DNA of 20,403 nucleotides from an uncultured Salinimicrobium sp. (GTDB taxonomy: Bacteria; Bacteroidota; Bacteroidia; Flavobacteriales; Flavobacteriaceae): positions 1 to 20,403 of the forward strand of contig CAMPJY010000030.1 in assembly GCA_946887025.1 (NCBI GenBank), given 5' to 3'. Shown piece by piece: positions 20,381-20,403 of the stretch; the first letter of the stretch is position 1, and every line of letters begins with the position of its first letter. The position numbers and the translations under genes were made by a program. The notes under the pieces are model-generated. The model saw nothing but the letters and a program-made list of their open reading frames with translations, had not been told where the DNA came from and ran no database searches.

Positions 20381-20398
20381 CGAAATCTACAGATTTCG
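20381..20398. repeat. REP-like hairpin 6, at the window edge
   Basis: CGAAATCT-AC-AGATTTCG has 8-bp arms around AC. It is the fourth hairpin in this cluster and only five bases from the end of the window, so the cluster may continue beyond. Confidence 0.7.
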
Positions 20399-20403
20399 CC
20401 CAG

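Overview
The window looks like chromosomal DNA from a member of the Bacteroidota, most likely a Flavobacteriaceae of the broad Gramella/Salinimicrobium type; the genus cannot be fixed from sequence alone. The evidence is: promoter boxes of the Bacteroidota form TAnnTTTG, few Shine-Dalgarno sequences, a TonB-receptor-like outer-membrane barrel, a lipoprotein signal with K-D after the cysteine, a cyclophilin-FKBP fusion, and a kdsD-tatC-carboxymuconolactone decarboxylase-lptB gene order. Most genes are ordinary chromosomal genes. No rRNA, tRNA, CRISPR array, phage or intact insertion sequence was seen.

Layout. 1-1290 is a small accessory pocket: the 5' part of a DUF488 gene (minus strand, cut by the window edge), a pair of REP-like hairpins, and a two-gene toxin-antitoxin-like module with a MazF/PemK-type toxin. 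1307-4768 (minus) is an envelope cluster: kdsD (Kdo precursor), tatC (Tat export), an AhpD-like protein and lptB (LPS export). A four-helix-bundle (S23/IVP) gene flanked by oppositely oriented heptanucleotide arrays sits inside it. recQ diverges from kdsD at 4850. A repeat-rich gap (7049-7324) follows, then a DASS/SLC13 anion transporter and a dual-family immunophilin. A strong bidirectional terminator (9923-9960) separates these from two minus-strand redox genes (1-Cys peroxiredoxin, thioredoxin-like protein). csaA follows on the plus strand.

12230-17015 holds a 1005-residue periplasmic TPR protein and a plug-less TonB-receptor-like barrel, probably one transcription unit closed by a terminator at 17063-17111. 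Then come a divergent PiT-like membrane protein with TAAC repeats at 11-bp spacing upstream, another terminator, and a lipoprotein amidohydrolase. The window ends in a cluster of four REP-like hairpins.

The least explained material is intergenic. Four separate repeat families occupy the gaps: REP-like palindromes whose arms covary (both ends of the window), tandem 7-bp arrays with three different unit sequences (four loci), CGCAGAT arrays with a fixed 9/12 spacing (three loci), and a 142-bp MITE-like element with inverted ends (7106-7247). The best candidates for under-described biology are these repeats, the TPR/barrel pair, and the PiT-like gene with its Pho-box-like leader.
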